From Sporosarcina sp. (lineage in GTDB: Bacteria; Bacillota; Bacilli; Bacillales_A; Planococcaceae): 64,000 nt of DNA. The stretch spans positions 69,185-133,184 of the forward strand of contig JARIDO010000011.1 of the NCBI GenBank assembly GCA_029263895.1, in the 5' to 3' direction. Each line of letters starts with the position of its first letter. Position 1 is the stretch's first letter. This document shows positions 1-9,474 of the stretch, in pieces. The notes under the pieces were generated by a model, which did no database searches, was not told where the DNA came from, and saw only the letters and a program-made list of their open reading frames with translations. A program made the translations under genes and the position numbers.

Positions 1-378
1 GACCGCCACTTTACTCCCATATTTCACTACAGCTGTTTTTAAGAATTCTGGATTTTCAATCGCTGCCGTTCCAATAATCACCCTACTCACACCATACGAA
101 AGATGCATATCTACCTGTTGCATCGTTCGAATTCCCCCACCTACTTGAATCGGAATTGAAACGGCTTCTACAATTTCCTTTATTGCTCGTTCGTTCAATG
201 AATCCCCTGTTTTAGCTCCATCCAGATCAACAACATGAATATACTTCGCACCTTGTTTTTCCCAATCTATTGCCATTGAAATCGGTGACGAATTGTATAT
301 TACTTCTTTTGTATAGTCACCTTGGATTAGACGTACACATTTACCACCACGGATATCAATTGCAGGAAAAAGAATCAT
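1..378 (-). CDS. hisA: ProFAR isomerase HisA (3' end outside window)
   Basis: HisA isomerises ProFAR to PRFAR in histidine synthesis, in the cytoplasm. The reading frame opens MILFPAIDIRGGKCVRL and continues to the left edge of the window. It contains the HisA phosphate-binding stretch IQVGGGIR and the D-x-D-G-A-K-T motif of the second strand. The ATG at 378 follows a GGGAG ribosome binding site. It is the last visible gene of the minus-strand his operon, 25 bp after hisB. hisH, which usually sits between these two genes, is not there. Only about 126 codons are visible, so the C-terminal barrel half cannot be checked. Confidence 0.93.
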   Translation of the reverse strand, partial: MILFPAIDIRGGKCVRLIQGDYTKEVIYNSSPISMAIDWEKQGAKYIHVVDLDGAKTGDSLNERAIKEIVEAVSIPIQVGGGIRTMQQVDMHLSYGVSRVIIGTAAIENPEFLKTAVVKYGSKVAV

Positions 379-403
379 AGCTCCCATCCTTTACTTTCGT
401 TTT

Positions 404-988
404 TTAAAGCACACCTTTTGAAGATGGGATACCTTTTACATCTGGATTAATAGTACTTGCAATTCGCAAAGCTCTACCAAAACCTTTGTATATTGACTCA
501 ATAATATGGTGACTATTTTTGCCATACTTTAAATTGATGTGCAACGTTATTTTTGAGTGACTGACGAATGCTCGGAAAAACTCTTCCACTAATTCAGTAT
601 CAAACGTCCCCACTTTATCTTTTAACGAATCTACATTGAAAACTAAAAACGGTCTTCCACTTATATCTACAGAAACGGTAGATAATGCTTCATCCATCGG
701 TATAGAGATTGTCGAATAGCGTTCGATTCCTTCTTTTGTTCCAATCGACTTATTAAATGCTTGACCAAGCACAATGCCAATATCTTCAGCAGAATGATGT
801 TGATCTACTTCTAGGTCACCTAGACAGTTTACAGTTAAGTCAAAATGACCGTGCTTGGCAAATAAAGTCAGCATATGATCAAGAAAACCAATACCTGTTT
901 GAATATCAGTATTGCCTGCACCATCAATTGCAAAGTTCATCATAATCGATGTCTCTGCTGTTGTTCTCGTGATTTTCTCACTTCGCAT
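404..988 (-). CDS. hisB: imidazoleglycerol-phosphate dehydratase
   Basis: This enzyme dehydrates imidazole glycerol phosphate to imidazole acetol phosphate. The 194-residue protein has the usual length of a monofunctional bacterial HisB. It carries both metal-binding signatures, DQHHSAEDIGIVLG near residue 62 and the related KNSHHIIES near residue 156, and the family C-terminus PSSKGVL. Its ATG is 1 bp after the hisD stop codon, so it is co-transcribed with hisD and probably translationally coupled to it. The intact family C-terminus shows that the missing hisH is not explained by a hisB-hisH fusion. Confidence 0.96.
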   Translation of the reverse strand: MRSEKITRTTAETSIMMNFAIDGAGNTDIQTGIGFLDHMLTLFAKHGHFDLTVNCLGDLEVDQHHSAEDIGIVLGQAFNKSIGTKEGIERYSTISIPMDEALSTVSVDISGRPFLVFNVDSLKDKVGTFDTELVEEFFRAFVSHSKITLHINLKYGKNSHHIIESIYKGFGRALRIASTINPDVKGIPSSKGVL

Positions 989-989
989 T

Positions 990-2267
990 CTAAAGACCCC
1001 CTCTAACCTTTATGGCATTCGCATGAGCTGTTAGACTTTCCGCTTCCGCAATCGTAATGATGTCAGTTGCAACTTCATCAAAAGCTTTTTTTGAATAATG
1101 AATGACACTCGATTTTTTCACAAAATCATAAACGCCTAACGGAGAAGAAAATGCGGCTGTACCGTTCGTCGGCAACGTATGATTTGGCCCCGCCATATAA
1201 TCTCCTAAAGCCTCTGGCGAATAATCTCCTATGAATATAGCACCCGCGTTACGAATTGAAGGCAAGTGCTCAATCGCACGATCAATCATAAGTTGTAGAT
1301 GCTCTGGTGCTAACTCATTAATGAATTCAAAAGCTTCTTGCAAAGTATCGACAACGATTATATATCCATTGTTAGCGATAGACTTTTTTACAATATCTAC
1401 CCGTTCTAAATGACTAATCTGCTCGTTTAGTTCACCTATTAGATTATTTGCAAGCGACTGGCTAGTCGTAACACAGATTGCACATGCTTGCTCATCATGC
1501 TCTGCTTGCGATAGTAAGTCTGCTGCAACGAATACTGCATTAGATGTTTCATCAGCAAGGATACAAATTTCACTTGGCCCTGCAATCATATCAATTGCTA
1601 CATCACCGAATACCCATTTTTTGGCGCGAGCGACATACGTATTTCCAGGACCCGTAATTTTAGCTACCTTTTCAACAGTTTCTGTACCATAAGCCAAAGC
1701 AGCTATCGCTTGTGCTCCACCAATTTTATAAACGGTATCCACCCCTGATTCTTGTGCTGCAACTAATACATGTGGATTTACTTTTCCGTTCGCCTGTGGA
1801 GGAGTTACAATAGCAATTTTTTCAACACCTGCTAGTTTAGCTGGAAGTACATTCATGAGTACCGTTGAAGGATAGACGGCCTTCCCACCTGGAACATAAA
1901 TACCAACACTATCGATAGGAGTGACTTGTTGTCCCAACGTGATACCATCCTCTTGGTTGATGAACCAAGATTGTTCTAGCTGTACTTCATGAAATGCAAT
2001 GATATTCGATTTAGCTTTGCGTATCGATTTTACAAAATCTTCTGTCACAAAATTCCTAGCTTCCTTAAATTCTTCATGCGTAACCGTTAATTGTTCTAGA
2101 TGAACACCATCGAAAATAGCTGTATAGCGGTAAAGTGCTTTATCCCCTTCTTCTCTAACACAGTTTATTATTTCGAGTACTTTTTGATCCAAAGCAAAAT
2201 TGTTGTTCGTTAAGGAACGTTTTGCTATTTTCAATTCTTCAAAAGCTTTTTTGGAAACGATATTCAT
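990..2267 (-). CDS. hisD: histidinol dehydrogenase
   Basis: HisD oxidises L-histidinol in two NAD-dependent steps to histidine, using a bound zinc. The 425-residue protein is full length. Visible family motifs include GIYVPGGKAVYPS, GGAQAIAALAYGTE, KITGPGN, the DMIAGPSE segment, QAEHDEQA with zinc-ligand region residues, and HTLPTNG near the C-terminus. The start overlaps the hisG stop by four bases (ATGA), typical of translational coupling within the operon. Confidence 0.96.
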   Translation of the reverse strand: MNIVSKKAFEELKIAKRSLTNNNFALDQKVLEIINCVREEGDKALYRYTAIFDGVHLEQLTVTHEEFKEARNFVTEDFVKSIRKAKSNIIAFHEVQLEQSWFINQEDGITLGQQVTPIDSVGIYVPGGKAVYPSTVLMNVLPAKLAGVEKIAIVTPPQANGKVNPHVLVAAQESGVDTVYKIGGAQAIAALAYGTETVEKVAKITGPGNTYVARAKKWVFGDVAIDMIAGPSEICILADETSNAVFVAADLLSQAEHDEQACAICVTTSQSLANNLIGELNEQISHLERVDIVKKSIANNGYIIVVDTLQEAFEFINELAPEHLQLMIDRAIEHLPSIRNAGAIFIGDYSPEALGDYMAGPNHTLPTNGTAAFSSPLGVYDFVKKSSVIHYSKKAFDEVATDIITIAEAESLTAHANAIKVRGGL

Positions 2268-2899
2268 ACCCGCACCTCCAACACTGTCGTCAAATCCGAA
2301 ATGAATTGCTTAATAATCTCATTTTTTATTGCATAACTCGCTTTATTTACTATCAATCTAGCACTAATGTCTACAATATTTTCTAAAACCACCAAGCCAT
2401 TTTCTTTCAGTGTTGAACCTGTTTCCACAATATCGACAATGACATCTGCTAAGCCAATTAAAGGAGCCAATTCAACCGAACCATTCAACTTAATAATATC
2501 TGTACGAATACCTTTACGATCGAAATGTCTTTTAGAAACAGTTGGGTATTTAGAAGCAACTGTTAAAAACGATTGATGTCCAATTTCTGTTTCTGGAAGA
2601 CCCGCTACTGCAAATTTACAATTTCCAATACCTAAATCTAATAATTCATAGATGTCACGCGGATCTTCTAGAAGTATATCTTTCCCAATGACCCCAATAT
2701 CCGCGGCACCTTTTTCTACATAAGTAGGAACATCCACAGCTTTGACAAGGATTAGTTTAATTGAATTTGAATCATCAATTATCACTAATTTCCTACTGCT
2801 CTTGTCATAGCTTGAAAAGTGAACTCCAGCACTTTTAAATAGAAGTAATGATTTCTCAGCTATTCTTCCTTTTGCAAGTGCCACAGTCAAAAGTGTCAT
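2264..2899 (-). CDS. hisG: ATP phosphoribosyltransferase, short catalytic subunit
   Basis: HisG condenses ATP and PRPP, the first committed and feedback-regulated step of histidine synthesis. At 211 residues this is the short form, which lacks the C-terminal regulatory ACT-like domain and needs HisZ as partner. The sequence shows the N-terminal ALAKGRIAEKS, the GVIGKDIL segment and the DIVETGSTLKENGL phosphoribosyl-binding loop. It overlaps hisZ upstream and hisD downstream by four bases each. The presence of hisZ immediately upstream fits the hetero-octameric HisGZ enzyme. Confidence 0.95.
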   Translation of the reverse strand: MTLLTVALAKGRIAEKSLLLFKSAGVHFSSYDKSSRKLVIIDDSNSIKLILVKAVDVPTYVEKGAADIGVIGKDILLEDPRDIYELLDLGIGNCKFAVAGLPETEIGHQSFLTVASKYPTVSKRHFDRKGIRTDIIKLNGSVELAPLIGLADVIVDIVETGSTLKENGLVVLENIVDISARLIVNKASYAIKNEIIKQFISDLTTVLEVRV

Positions 2900-4119
2900 T
2901 GTCTACTCTCCTTTGTTTCACGTATATAATTGATAACCTGTTCGTTTTCAGTAAAAGGAACACGTTTACTGTCATTTATAATCACATTCATTAAAGGACT
3001 AAATTCGATAATCACATTTTTATTATTCATATCAATCCAGTCATATCGCTTTTTACAAGACCGAACATTGTAACCGTTATTTCGTAACAAGGTCGTAAGT
3101 TGAATGGCATCTGTCGTATGTTCCTCGTTAAAAATAACGAACATTTCAGGTGAAGTGGGGCAAAATCCCCTACTATCCAACGCTTGCACAATCGACTCAA
3201 TTTCACATGCAAAGCCAATAGCGGGAAGTTTGGTTCCGAATACATCACCTAATCGATCATAGCGACCACCCATTAGAACGGGCTTTCCAAATTGACTAAC
3301 ATATCCTTGAAAGATTATTCCTGAATAATAATCCATATGATTGATAAGTCCTAAGTCTATTGTTAGATGTTTTCCTAATTCATATATTTTCAGCAAGCTA
3401 ACTACTTTTTTAATATGTTTAATCACCATTTCTGTTTCAATTGAAAAATTAACTTCCTCCACTTTTGCAAACACTTCATCTGGATTCCCATATAAAAGTG
3501 GAAGCAATTGGATGACTTCAGAAACTGATTCATCAATCGGTAATGTTTCTAAATACGGAGTCAATTCTGCTACATTTTTAGATTGTATGAGCTCTTTTAA
3601 TTGATTTAGTTCGGATTTACTCACTGCTAAGTCTTTTACGAGTAGTGAAAAGAAAGCCTCATTTCCTATTTCAATTTTTATATCTTTCAATCCTAAGTCT
3701 TTTAAAACATGACAAGCGAGCGCAATGACTTCTGCGTCTGCTTGTGGTGATGTTTCACAAAAGTATTCAACTCCTGCTTGCGTTCTTCCAATGTTTTTAT
3801 CTCTTTCAAAAGACTGCCTAAATACCTCTTGAATGTAATAAAAACGTAGCTCTTCACTTAACGTTTCTATTGTATTCGCTAGCTCCAACGTGATAGGAAT
3901 CGTTACATCAGGACGTAAGACTAGGACCTCTCCTGTAAAATCAATGACCTTTATCATTTCATTCTGGTTGATAGAACGATTTACATTGTTGTAAAGATTG
4001 TAGTTCTGAAAAGCAGCTGTTGTAATTCGCTGATAACCATATGAGGTAAATCGTTTGCTAATCGAGTCAATCACTTGTTGAAATTGCTCATGCCTTTCAA
4101 ACACATGTTGAGTATTCAT
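2896..4119 (-). CDS. hisZ: ATP phosphoribosyltransferase regulatory subunit HisZ
   Basis: HisZ is a catalytically dead paralogue of histidyl-tRNA synthetase that regulates short-form HisG. The 407-residue protein keeps a class II synthetase-like core: an N-terminal fold, the motif-2-like RFYYIQEVFRQ, the AGVEYFCE segment and a GGRYDRLGDVFG motif. It lacks the full anticodon-binding region expected of HisS. It is the first gene of the his operon. Its ATG follows a GGGAGG ribosome binding site and lies about 60 bp downstream of a clear promoter. Confidence 0.93.
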   Translation of the reverse strand: MNTQHVFERHEQFQQVIDSISKRFTSYGYQRITTAAFQNYNLYNNVNRSINQNEMIKVIDFTGEVLVLRPDVTIPITLELANTIETLSEELRFYYIQEVFRQSFERDKNIGRTQAGVEYFCETSPQADAEVIALACHVLKDLGLKDIKIEIGNEAFFSLLVKDLAVSKSELNQLKELIQSKNVAELTPYLETLPIDESVSEVIQLLPLLYGNPDEVFAKVEEVNFSIETEMVIKHIKKVVSLLKIYELGKHLTIDLGLINHMDYYSGIIFQGYVSQFGKPVLMGGRYDRLGDVFGTKLPAIGFACEIESIVQALDSRGFCPTSPEMFVIFNEEHTTDAIQLTTLLRNNGYNVRSCKKRYDWIDMNNKNVIIEFSPLMNVIINDSKRVPFTENEQVINYIRETKESRQ

Positions 4120-4152
4120 TTGATTGACTAGCCTCCCTTAAATCACTTTACC

Positions 4153-4207
4153 ACTTTACTAGACTAAAGTTATTTAGTACTATAAAGATATACGATACAC
4201 TTGTCAA
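4153..4207 (-). promoter_or_regulatory. his operon promoter with inverted-repeat operator
   Basis: On the minus strand TTGACA (4207-4202) and TATAGT (4184-4179) are separated by exactly 17 bp, an excellent sigma-A promoter. Just downstream lies the inverted repeat ACTTTA-N6-TAAAGT (4153-4170), with a CTAG sequence in its centre, covering the expected start of transcription. CTAG-centred operators are known for the TrpR/YerC (HisR) family, so a histidine repressor of that family is an inference. No T-box is present. Confidence 0.7.
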
Positions 4208-4227
4208 TAGTAAAAGGAGAGATTTTT

Positions 4228-5031
4228 ATGATTGATTACCATATTCACAGTTCATTTTCTGCAGATTGCACATTTCCAATGGAAGAAATGGTTAAAAGCG
4301 CAATCAACAAAAAACTATCTGAAATTTGTTTCACCGAACATATTGATTATGAATATCCAGATGAAACCATCATTTTTGATTTTGATCGTCAACAATATAC
4401 GCGTGAAATTAACAGACTCAAAAAGAAATTTGCTGGGGAAATACAAATTAAGAAAGGCGTAGAAATTGGCGTGCAACCACATCTACTCCCTCAATATGAA
4501 CATTTAATGGCACAAGAAGTTTTCGACTTTGTCATTTGTTCTATGCATACAGTCAATAAAAAAGGATTACATTACGGGGATATTTTCGTAGGTAAAACAA
4601 CAGAAGAAGCTTTTCAAGCCTATTATGATGAATTGCATTATTGTGTTAAAAATTTCAAAAACTATTCAATTTTAGGACACGTCAATTTAATGACCCGTTA
4701 TGCAAAAGAAACCGTTCAAAATGACTTTCTAGCAGAATTACAAGCAATTTTTAATGTCATCATTGCAGACGGGAAAGGTTTAGAGTTAAATACATCTGGT
4801 GTTCGATACGGGCTGCCAAGTGGAATGCCCAACACGGAAATCTTAAAGCTATACAAGTCATGCGGTGGTGAGATCATCACGATTGGTTCTGACGCACATT
4901 GCCCAGATGATATTGCTTTTGATTTTAAAAGTTCACTTCAGTTGCTACAATCGATTGGTTTTAACTATATTTCAACATTCGACAATGGCACACCAACTTT
5001 TCATTCGATTGATAAAATAATTGTCTATTAA
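4228..5031 (+). CDS. hisJ: histidinol-phosphatase, PHP family
   Basis: This enzyme removes phosphate from L-histidinol phosphate, the penultimate step of the pathway. The 267-residue protein opens MIDYHIHSSFS, with the HxH metal-binding motif of the PHP superfamily, and continues with FTEHIDYE, ICSMHTV, LGHVNLMTRYA and GSDAHCPDDIA, all PHP metal-ligand segments. The ATG at 4228 was chosen because an AAAAGGAGA site precedes it; an upstream in-frame start would overlap the divergent promoter. It is transcribed away from hisZ, across the same intergenic region. Confidence 0.93.
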   Translation: MIDYHIHSSFSADCTFPMEEMVKSAINKKLSEICFTEHIDYEYPDETIIFDFDRQQYTREINRLKKKFAGEIQIKKGVEIGVQPHLLPQYEHLMAQEVFDFVICSMHTVNKKGLHYGDIFVGKTTEEAFQAYYDELHYCVKNFKNYSILGHVNLMTRYAKETVQNDFLAELQAIFNVIIADGKGLELNTSGVRYGLPSGMPNTEILKLYKSCGGEIITIGSDAHCPDDIAFDFKSSLQLLQSIGFNYISTFDNGTPTFHSIDKIIVY

Positions 5032-5040
5032 ATTCACAAA

Positions 5041-5073
5041 AGACTCGTATCCGCTATATATGGATACGAGTCT
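5041..5073. terminator. bidirectional terminator
   Basis: A 12-bp perfect stem, AGACTCGTATCC pairing with GGATACGAGTCT, encloses a 9-nt loop and is flanked by A and T runs. It can end both the histidinol-phosphatase transcript and the opposing YdcF-family transcript. Confidence 0.85.
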
Positions 5074-5080
5074 TTATATT

Positions 5081-5662
5081 TCATTTACCTGTCAGATAGG
5101 TTTTGATAAGTGCGAGACGTTCTCTTGCATTGAATTTAAATTCTACTACTTTTGGAGTTTTTGCCCATACTGCATCTGTTTCCAAACCTAAGCGACTTGC
5201 AATCATCTTTGCACGTGTTACGTGAAAATCATTCGTAATAATCGTTAATGCGTGGACATCTTGTGGTAATAACGCTTTCGAATAAAGAAAGTTTTCATAC
5301 GTTGATGTAGATTTCCCCTCAAGTAAAAGACGTTTTTCTGAAATGCCGTTTGCAACTAAATAATCTCGCATAGCTGCCGCTTCGGTCATTGGCTCATCGC
5401 TGCCCTGTCCACCCGAAAGAATCAACATCACATGTGGGTATTCATTCGCATAAGCAAGCGCAGTTTCTAGACGATATCGAAGCGAAAGAGAGGGGCCATC
5501 TGCCTTCACTTTCGCACCTAATACGATAACATACGCATTGTTACCTTCTGCCTTCTTATCTAGCCCTGTCTCAATCCACTTCCCCAATACAAACCACATC
5601 ATTAAGCCTACTAACAGTAAGAAACTGAAAGAGAGTAGCATCCAATTCCTCCATTTTTTCAT
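5081..5662 (-). CDS. YdcF/ElyC/SanA-family (DUF218) envelope protein
   Basis: The 193-residue protein has one N-terminal membrane segment (about residues 8-27) followed by a DUF218 domain. Visible signatures are YVIVLGAKV, LSLRYRLETALAYA, LILSGGQGSDEPMTEAAAM, GKSTSTYENFLYS and ITNDFHVTRAKM. Members of this family (SanA, ElyC, YdcF) are linked to envelope integrity, but the reaction is not settled. It is a single gene between two terminator-flanked units; a substrate cannot be assigned. Confidence 0.85.
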   Translation of the reverse strand: MKKWRNWMLLSFSFLLLVGLMMWFVLGKWIETGLDKKAEGNNAYVIVLGAKVKADGPSLSLRYRLETALAYANEYPHVMLILSGGQGSDEPMTEAAAMRDYLVANGISEKRLLLEGKSTSTYENFLYSKALLPQDVHALTIITNDFHVTRAKMIASRLGLETDAVWAKTPKVVEFKFNARERLALIKTYLTGK

Positions 5663-5876
5663 TTGAAAATACTCCTGTCTATTCCTATCTGTATAAGTAA
5701 TTTCTGAATACCATTCTATTCAAGCTCTATCTCTTACCTTTTAGAATAGCATTTCTAACGTAAAACCAACAGGTGTAACTTCATGAAGTGTTTAAAATAA
5801 TCATATACTACTCGCTTTACATCGTTTATACACAACAAGTCTTTCACAACTGTGCGTGAAAGACTTGTGTTACTAC

Positions 5877-7091
5877 TTATACGTTTGTTTTTGTTATTAG
5901 GCGCTGATTGACCATACTATGAACTTCAGTAGGTAAACCCCATAATTTTATAAAACCAACTGCTGCAGATTGATCGAATGCATCATCTGATGTGTAAGTG
6001 GCGAGTTTTTCATCATACAAAGAGTTCGATGATTTTCTTCCCTCTACAATTGCATGCCCTTTAAATAATTTCACACGAACAACGCCATTCACATACTGTT
6101 GGGTTTCTTTCACAAATGCTTCAAGAGCCGTTTTAAGTGGCGAGAACCACAGACCATCATAGATTAGTTCACTCATTTTTTTTGATATGAATGGTTTAAA
6201 ATGAGCCAACTCTTTCACAAGTGTGATATCCTCTAATTCTTTATGTGCTTTTAACAATGTAAGTGCACCGGGACATTCATACACTTCACGCGATTTGATG
6301 CCAACTAAACGATTTTCTACATGGTCTATTCTACCAACTCCATGCTTGCCAGCAATTTCATTTAGCTTCAGAATTAGATTGCTTAACGATTCCTTTTCTC
6401 CATTTATACTAATGGGAACACCTTTTAGAAATTCTATTTCAATTATATCTGCTGTATTTGGTGCGTCTTCAATGGATACAGTTAACCCAAATGCATCTTC
6501 TGGCGGCGCAGTCCATGGATCTTCTAAAACTCCACATTCATTACTTCTCCCCCATAGGTTTTGATCTATGGAGTAAGGACTATCTAGCACTATTGGTATT
6601 GGGATATTTTTTTCTCTTGCATATTCAATCTCCTCTTCACGTGACCAACTCCACTCTCTTACAGGTGCAATCACTTCAAGTGTTGGATCAATTGCTTTGA
6701 TAGCTACTTCAAAACGAACTTGATCATTCCCTTTCCCTGTACACCCATGGGCAACCGCCGTGGCATTTTCTTTATGAGCTACTTCAACTAGTTTCTTTGA
6801 AATTAAGGGACGTGATAATGCCGAGATTAATGGATATTTTTCCTCATACAAAGTACGTGCTTGAAGGGCTAGAAGCGCATATTCATTCGCAAACTCTTCT
6901 TTCGCATCAATGATATAGCTATTCACAGCACCTACTTGTAATGCTTTTTGCTGAATAAATTTCAGGTCCTTCCCCTCCCCAACATCTAAACAGCAGGCAA
7001 TGACCTCATAACCTTGTTCAGTCAACCATTGAACAGCTACTGATGTATCGAGTCCACCTGAATAAGCGAGTACAACTTTTTTCTTTGTCAT
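5877..7091 (-). CDS. argG: argininosuccinate synthase
   Basis: ArgG joins citrulline and aspartate using ATP. The 404-residue protein is full length, with the N-type ATP pyrophosphatase P-loop [11 protein letters not shown] at the N-terminus, [15 protein letters not shown], and [13 protein letters not shown]. argH, the usual partner in Bacillus, is not downstream, where a 214-bp gap precedes the convergent-type terminator region of the next gene. The upstream DNA has two ARG-box-like sites, which fits ArgR/AhrC repression. Confidence 0.96.
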   Translation of the reverse strand: MTKKKVVLAYSGGLDTSVAVQWLTEQGYEVIACCLDVGEGKDLKFIQQKALQVGAVNSYIIDAKEEFANEYALLALQARTLYEEKYPLISALSRPLISKKLVEVAHKENATAVAHGCTGKGNDQVRFEVAIKAIDPTLEVIAPVREWSWSREEEIEYAREKNIPIPIVLDSPYSIDQNLWGRSNECGVLEDPWTAPPEDAFGLTVSIEDAPNTADIIEIEFLKGVPISINGEKESLSNLILKLNEIAGKHGVGRIDHVENRLVGIKSREVYECPGALTLLKAHKELEDITLVKELAHFKPFISKKMSELIYDGLWFSPLKTALEAFVKETQQYVNGVVRVKLFKGHAIVEGRKSSNSLYDEKLATYTSDDAFDQSAAVGFIKLWGLPTEVHSMVNQRLITKTNV

Positions 7092-7117
7092 TTTAAAAAT
7101 CTCCCTTCAAACATCAT

Positions 7118-7154
7118 AATGTATTTTTATGCACTTATGAGTATTTTTATAATA
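7118..7154 (-). promoter_or_regulatory. tandem ARG-box-like operator
   Basis: Two adjacent sites upstream of argG read, on the minus strand, roughly GTGCATAAAAATACATTA and TTATAAAAATACTCATAA. Both resemble the 18-bp ArgR/AhrC consensus CATGAATAAAAATKCAAK, sharing the ATAAAAAT core. They lie 27-63 bp upstream of the argG start, where a repressor would block transcription. The match is by eye. Confidence 0.5.
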
Positions 7155-7268
7155 ACATATGTATATTTTAATTCAATAGTTTTTTACTATTCTTTAAAAA
7201 AATTAAACGATATTACCAACATCATTGAAAATGTGTATACTAGAAAAAAATGAAATGAGTGATTCATT

Positions 7269-7706
7269 ATGGATACAACGGTCATCAAAGAGCTCGAATC
7301 AACTAAGGACATCCTTCAAGCGTTTCCGGTTATGCATCAACTGCGTACACACCTCAATGAAAAGACATACCTTGAACTAGTGACGGAAGCAAAAGAACAA
7401 GATATGTATCGAATGTTTGGACTGTATCTTCTTGGCGAGGTTGTTGCAGTTGTTGGATTTAAACCTATGATCACTCTTTACTACGGTCGTTCCGTTTGGG
7501 TAAATGATCTTGTGACTTGTGAAAATATTCGTTCAAACGGTTACGGAGAGAAACTACTTTCTTTTGTTCAACAATGGGCTGAGAAAAATGGATATGAAAG
7601 TGTTGCATTGTCAAGTGGATTACAGCGTACAGAAGCACATCGCTTTTATGAGGATAAAATGAGTTATGACAAAGTTAGTTATGTTTTCAAAAGGTCCTGC
7701 AATTAA
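7269..7706 (+). CDS. GNAT-family N-acetyltransferase
   Basis: A 145-residue protein with the GNAT fold in its C-terminal half: [28 protein letters not shown] matches the acetyl-CoA-binding R/Q-x-x-G-x-G/A region, here RSNGYG. A following [26 protein letters not shown] fits the beta-5/alpha-4 substrate end. It is transcribed divergently from argG. The substrate cannot be told from the sequence. Confidence 0.85.
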   Translation: MDTTVIKELESTKDILQAFPVMHQLRTHLNEKTYLELVTEAKEQDMYRMFGLYLLGEVVAVVGFKPMITLYYGRSVWVNDLVTCENIRSNGYGEKLLSFVQQWAEKNGYESVALSSGLQRTEAHRFYEDKMSYDKVSYVFKRSCN

Positions 7707-7727
7707 TGGTTCTGCTTATAAAAAGTA

Positions 7728-7769
7728 AAAAAATCCGTTTTGAATATTTTCATTCAAAACGGATTTTTT
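7728..7769. terminator. bidirectional terminator
   Basis: An 18-bp perfect stem (7728-7745 with 7752-7769) with a 6-nt loop, A-rich on the left and T-rich on the right, lies between the convergent GNAT and gdhA genes and can serve both. Confidence 0.9.
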
Positions 7770-7797
7770 GATTTAGCAAATCTTATATTATTAAAAA

Positions 7798-9183
7798 TCA
7801 ACTTATACCGTGTGCTACCATCGCATCTGCTACTTTAAGGAAACCAGCAATGTTTGCTCCCATTACAAAGTTACCAGGATGACCAAATTGTTCTGCAGCA
7901 TCTAAGCAACTTTTATAAATGGAACGCATAACAGTATGAAGTTTTTCATCAACTTCTTCAACTGTCCATGAAAGCCTCATGCTGTTTTGAGACATTTCCA
8001 TCGCAGATACCGCTACACCTCCAGCATTTGCAGCTTTCGCAGGTCCGAAGAGTACACCACTTTCTTGAAAGGCTGCCATCGCTTCGAGCGTACATGGCAT
8101 GTTAGCTCCTTCTCCTATTGCTATGACGCCATTCGCAATTAGTAAATGTGCCGCAATTTCATCCAATTCATTTTGAGTTGCGCAAGGTAAAGCAATATCA
8201 CAAGCAACTGACCAAATTGCTGAACAGTCATCATGATATTCAGCTTCTGGATATGTCTTTACATAATCAGATATTCGTTTGTTTTCAATTTCCTTGAGTT
8301 GTTTTACTAATTCAACATCAATTCCATTCCGATCAAAAATATAGCCTCCGGAATCACTACAAGCCACTACCTTTGCACCTAGTTGAATTGCTTTTTCCAT
8401 TGCATATGTGGAGACATTACCTGATCCTGATACAACCACTTTTGTATCTTTAAAAGAGAGTTCTTTTAATTTAAGCATTTCTTCAACAAAATAAACTGTG
8501 CCGTAGCCAGTTGCTTCTTTGCGACCAAGACTACCGCCATGATTTGGATCTTTGCCTGTGAATACACCGGCTTCATATCCGCCTTTTAAGCGGTTATATT
8601 GCCCAAACATATAACCAATTTCTCTTTTCCCAACACCGATGTCTCCTGCGGGAACATCCGTATCAGGTCCAATGTATTTACTTAACTCTGTGGCAAAACT
8701 TTGAGTAAATCGCATAATCTCACGTTCTGATTTCCCTTTCGGATCAAAATCAGAACCCCCTTTACCTGCTCCAATCGGTTGACCGGTTAACGCGTTTTTA
8801 AATATTTGTTCAAATGCAAGGAATTTCATAATACTACTGTTTACCGAGGGGTGAAAACGAATGCCGCCTTTATAAGGTCCTAAATCACTGTTAAATTGAA
8901 CTCGGAATCCACGATTCACACGGACTCTCCCTTGATCATCTTCCCACGCTACGCGAAAAGTAATAATTCGCTCGGGTTCAGTGATCCTTTCAAGAATGCC
9001 ATTTTCAATGTAGTGAGGATACTTTGCAAAGACGGGTCGGAGAGAGTCGAAGATTTCTCGAGTGGCTTGGAGAAATTCAGTTTCTGCAGGGTTCCTTCTT
9101 TTTAGTTGCTCATACACCTCATGAACGTAATCGTTAGCCCTGCTTTTATTGTTTTGTAGAACATCCATTCTTGTCATGAGCAT
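7798..9183 (-). CDS. gdhA: glutamate dehydrogenase, hexameric GdhA type
   Basis: GdhA aminates 2-oxoglutarate to glutamate. The 461-residue protein resembles the E. coli GdhA (NADP) type rather than the 424-427-residue RocG/GudB type of Bacillus. Motifs include GPYKGGIRFHPSV, the active-site PIGAGKGGSDFDPKGKS with catalytic Lys, DVPAGDIGVGKREI, and the dinucleotide fold VVVSGSGNVSTYA. It opens MLMTRMDVLQ, so an internal ATG two codons on is an alternative start. The NADP preference is inferred from family resemblance. Confidence 0.94.
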   Translation of the reverse strand: MLMTRMDVLQNNKSRANDYVHEVYEQLKRRNPAETEFLQATREIFDSLRPVFAKYPHYIENGILERITEPERIITFRVAWEDDQGRVRVNRGFRVQFNSDLGPYKGGIRFHPSVNSSIMKFLAFEQIFKNALTGQPIGAGKGGSDFDPKGKSEREIMRFTQSFATELSKYIGPDTDVPAGDIGVGKREIGYMFGQYNRLKGGYEAGVFTGKDPNHGGSLGRKEATGYGTVYFVEEMLKLKELSFKDTKVVVSGSGNVSTYAMEKAIQLGAKVVACSDSGGYIFDRNGIDVELVKQLKEIENKRISDYVKTYPEAEYHDDCSAIWSVACDIALPCATQNELDEIAAHLLIANGVIAIGEGANMPCTLEAMAAFQESGVLFGPAKAANAGGVAVSAMEMSQNSMRLSWTVEEVDEKLHTVMRSIYKSCLDAAEQFGHPGNFVMGANIAGFLKVADAMVAHGIS

Positions 9184-9474
9184 CCATCCCTTTCTTTGAA
9201 TATGCTAGAAGTAACTTATGTTCTTCATAACATCGCATTAATTCCGTTATTAGAATTTTCATTCATTTACACATTATCGCTTAAGACTTTCTTACTTACA
9301 AGATTTTTTTAAGCTAGATAAATAATTATACATCATTTTGTTCGCTTTATGTAAATTAATAATTCTAATTATTTACTTTTTAGTGAACGAAGCGTAATAT
9401 TAAATCATTCAATAAGCGTCCCATTTAGGTATACTTGTTGAAAATAATTGATAAGAGAAAGAGGAGGACCCTAC

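Noticed and set aside
4120-4227. T-box leader for histidine biosynthesis
   Set aside because: No GGTACCGCG-type antiterminator or specifier stem exists in the short hisZ upstream region.
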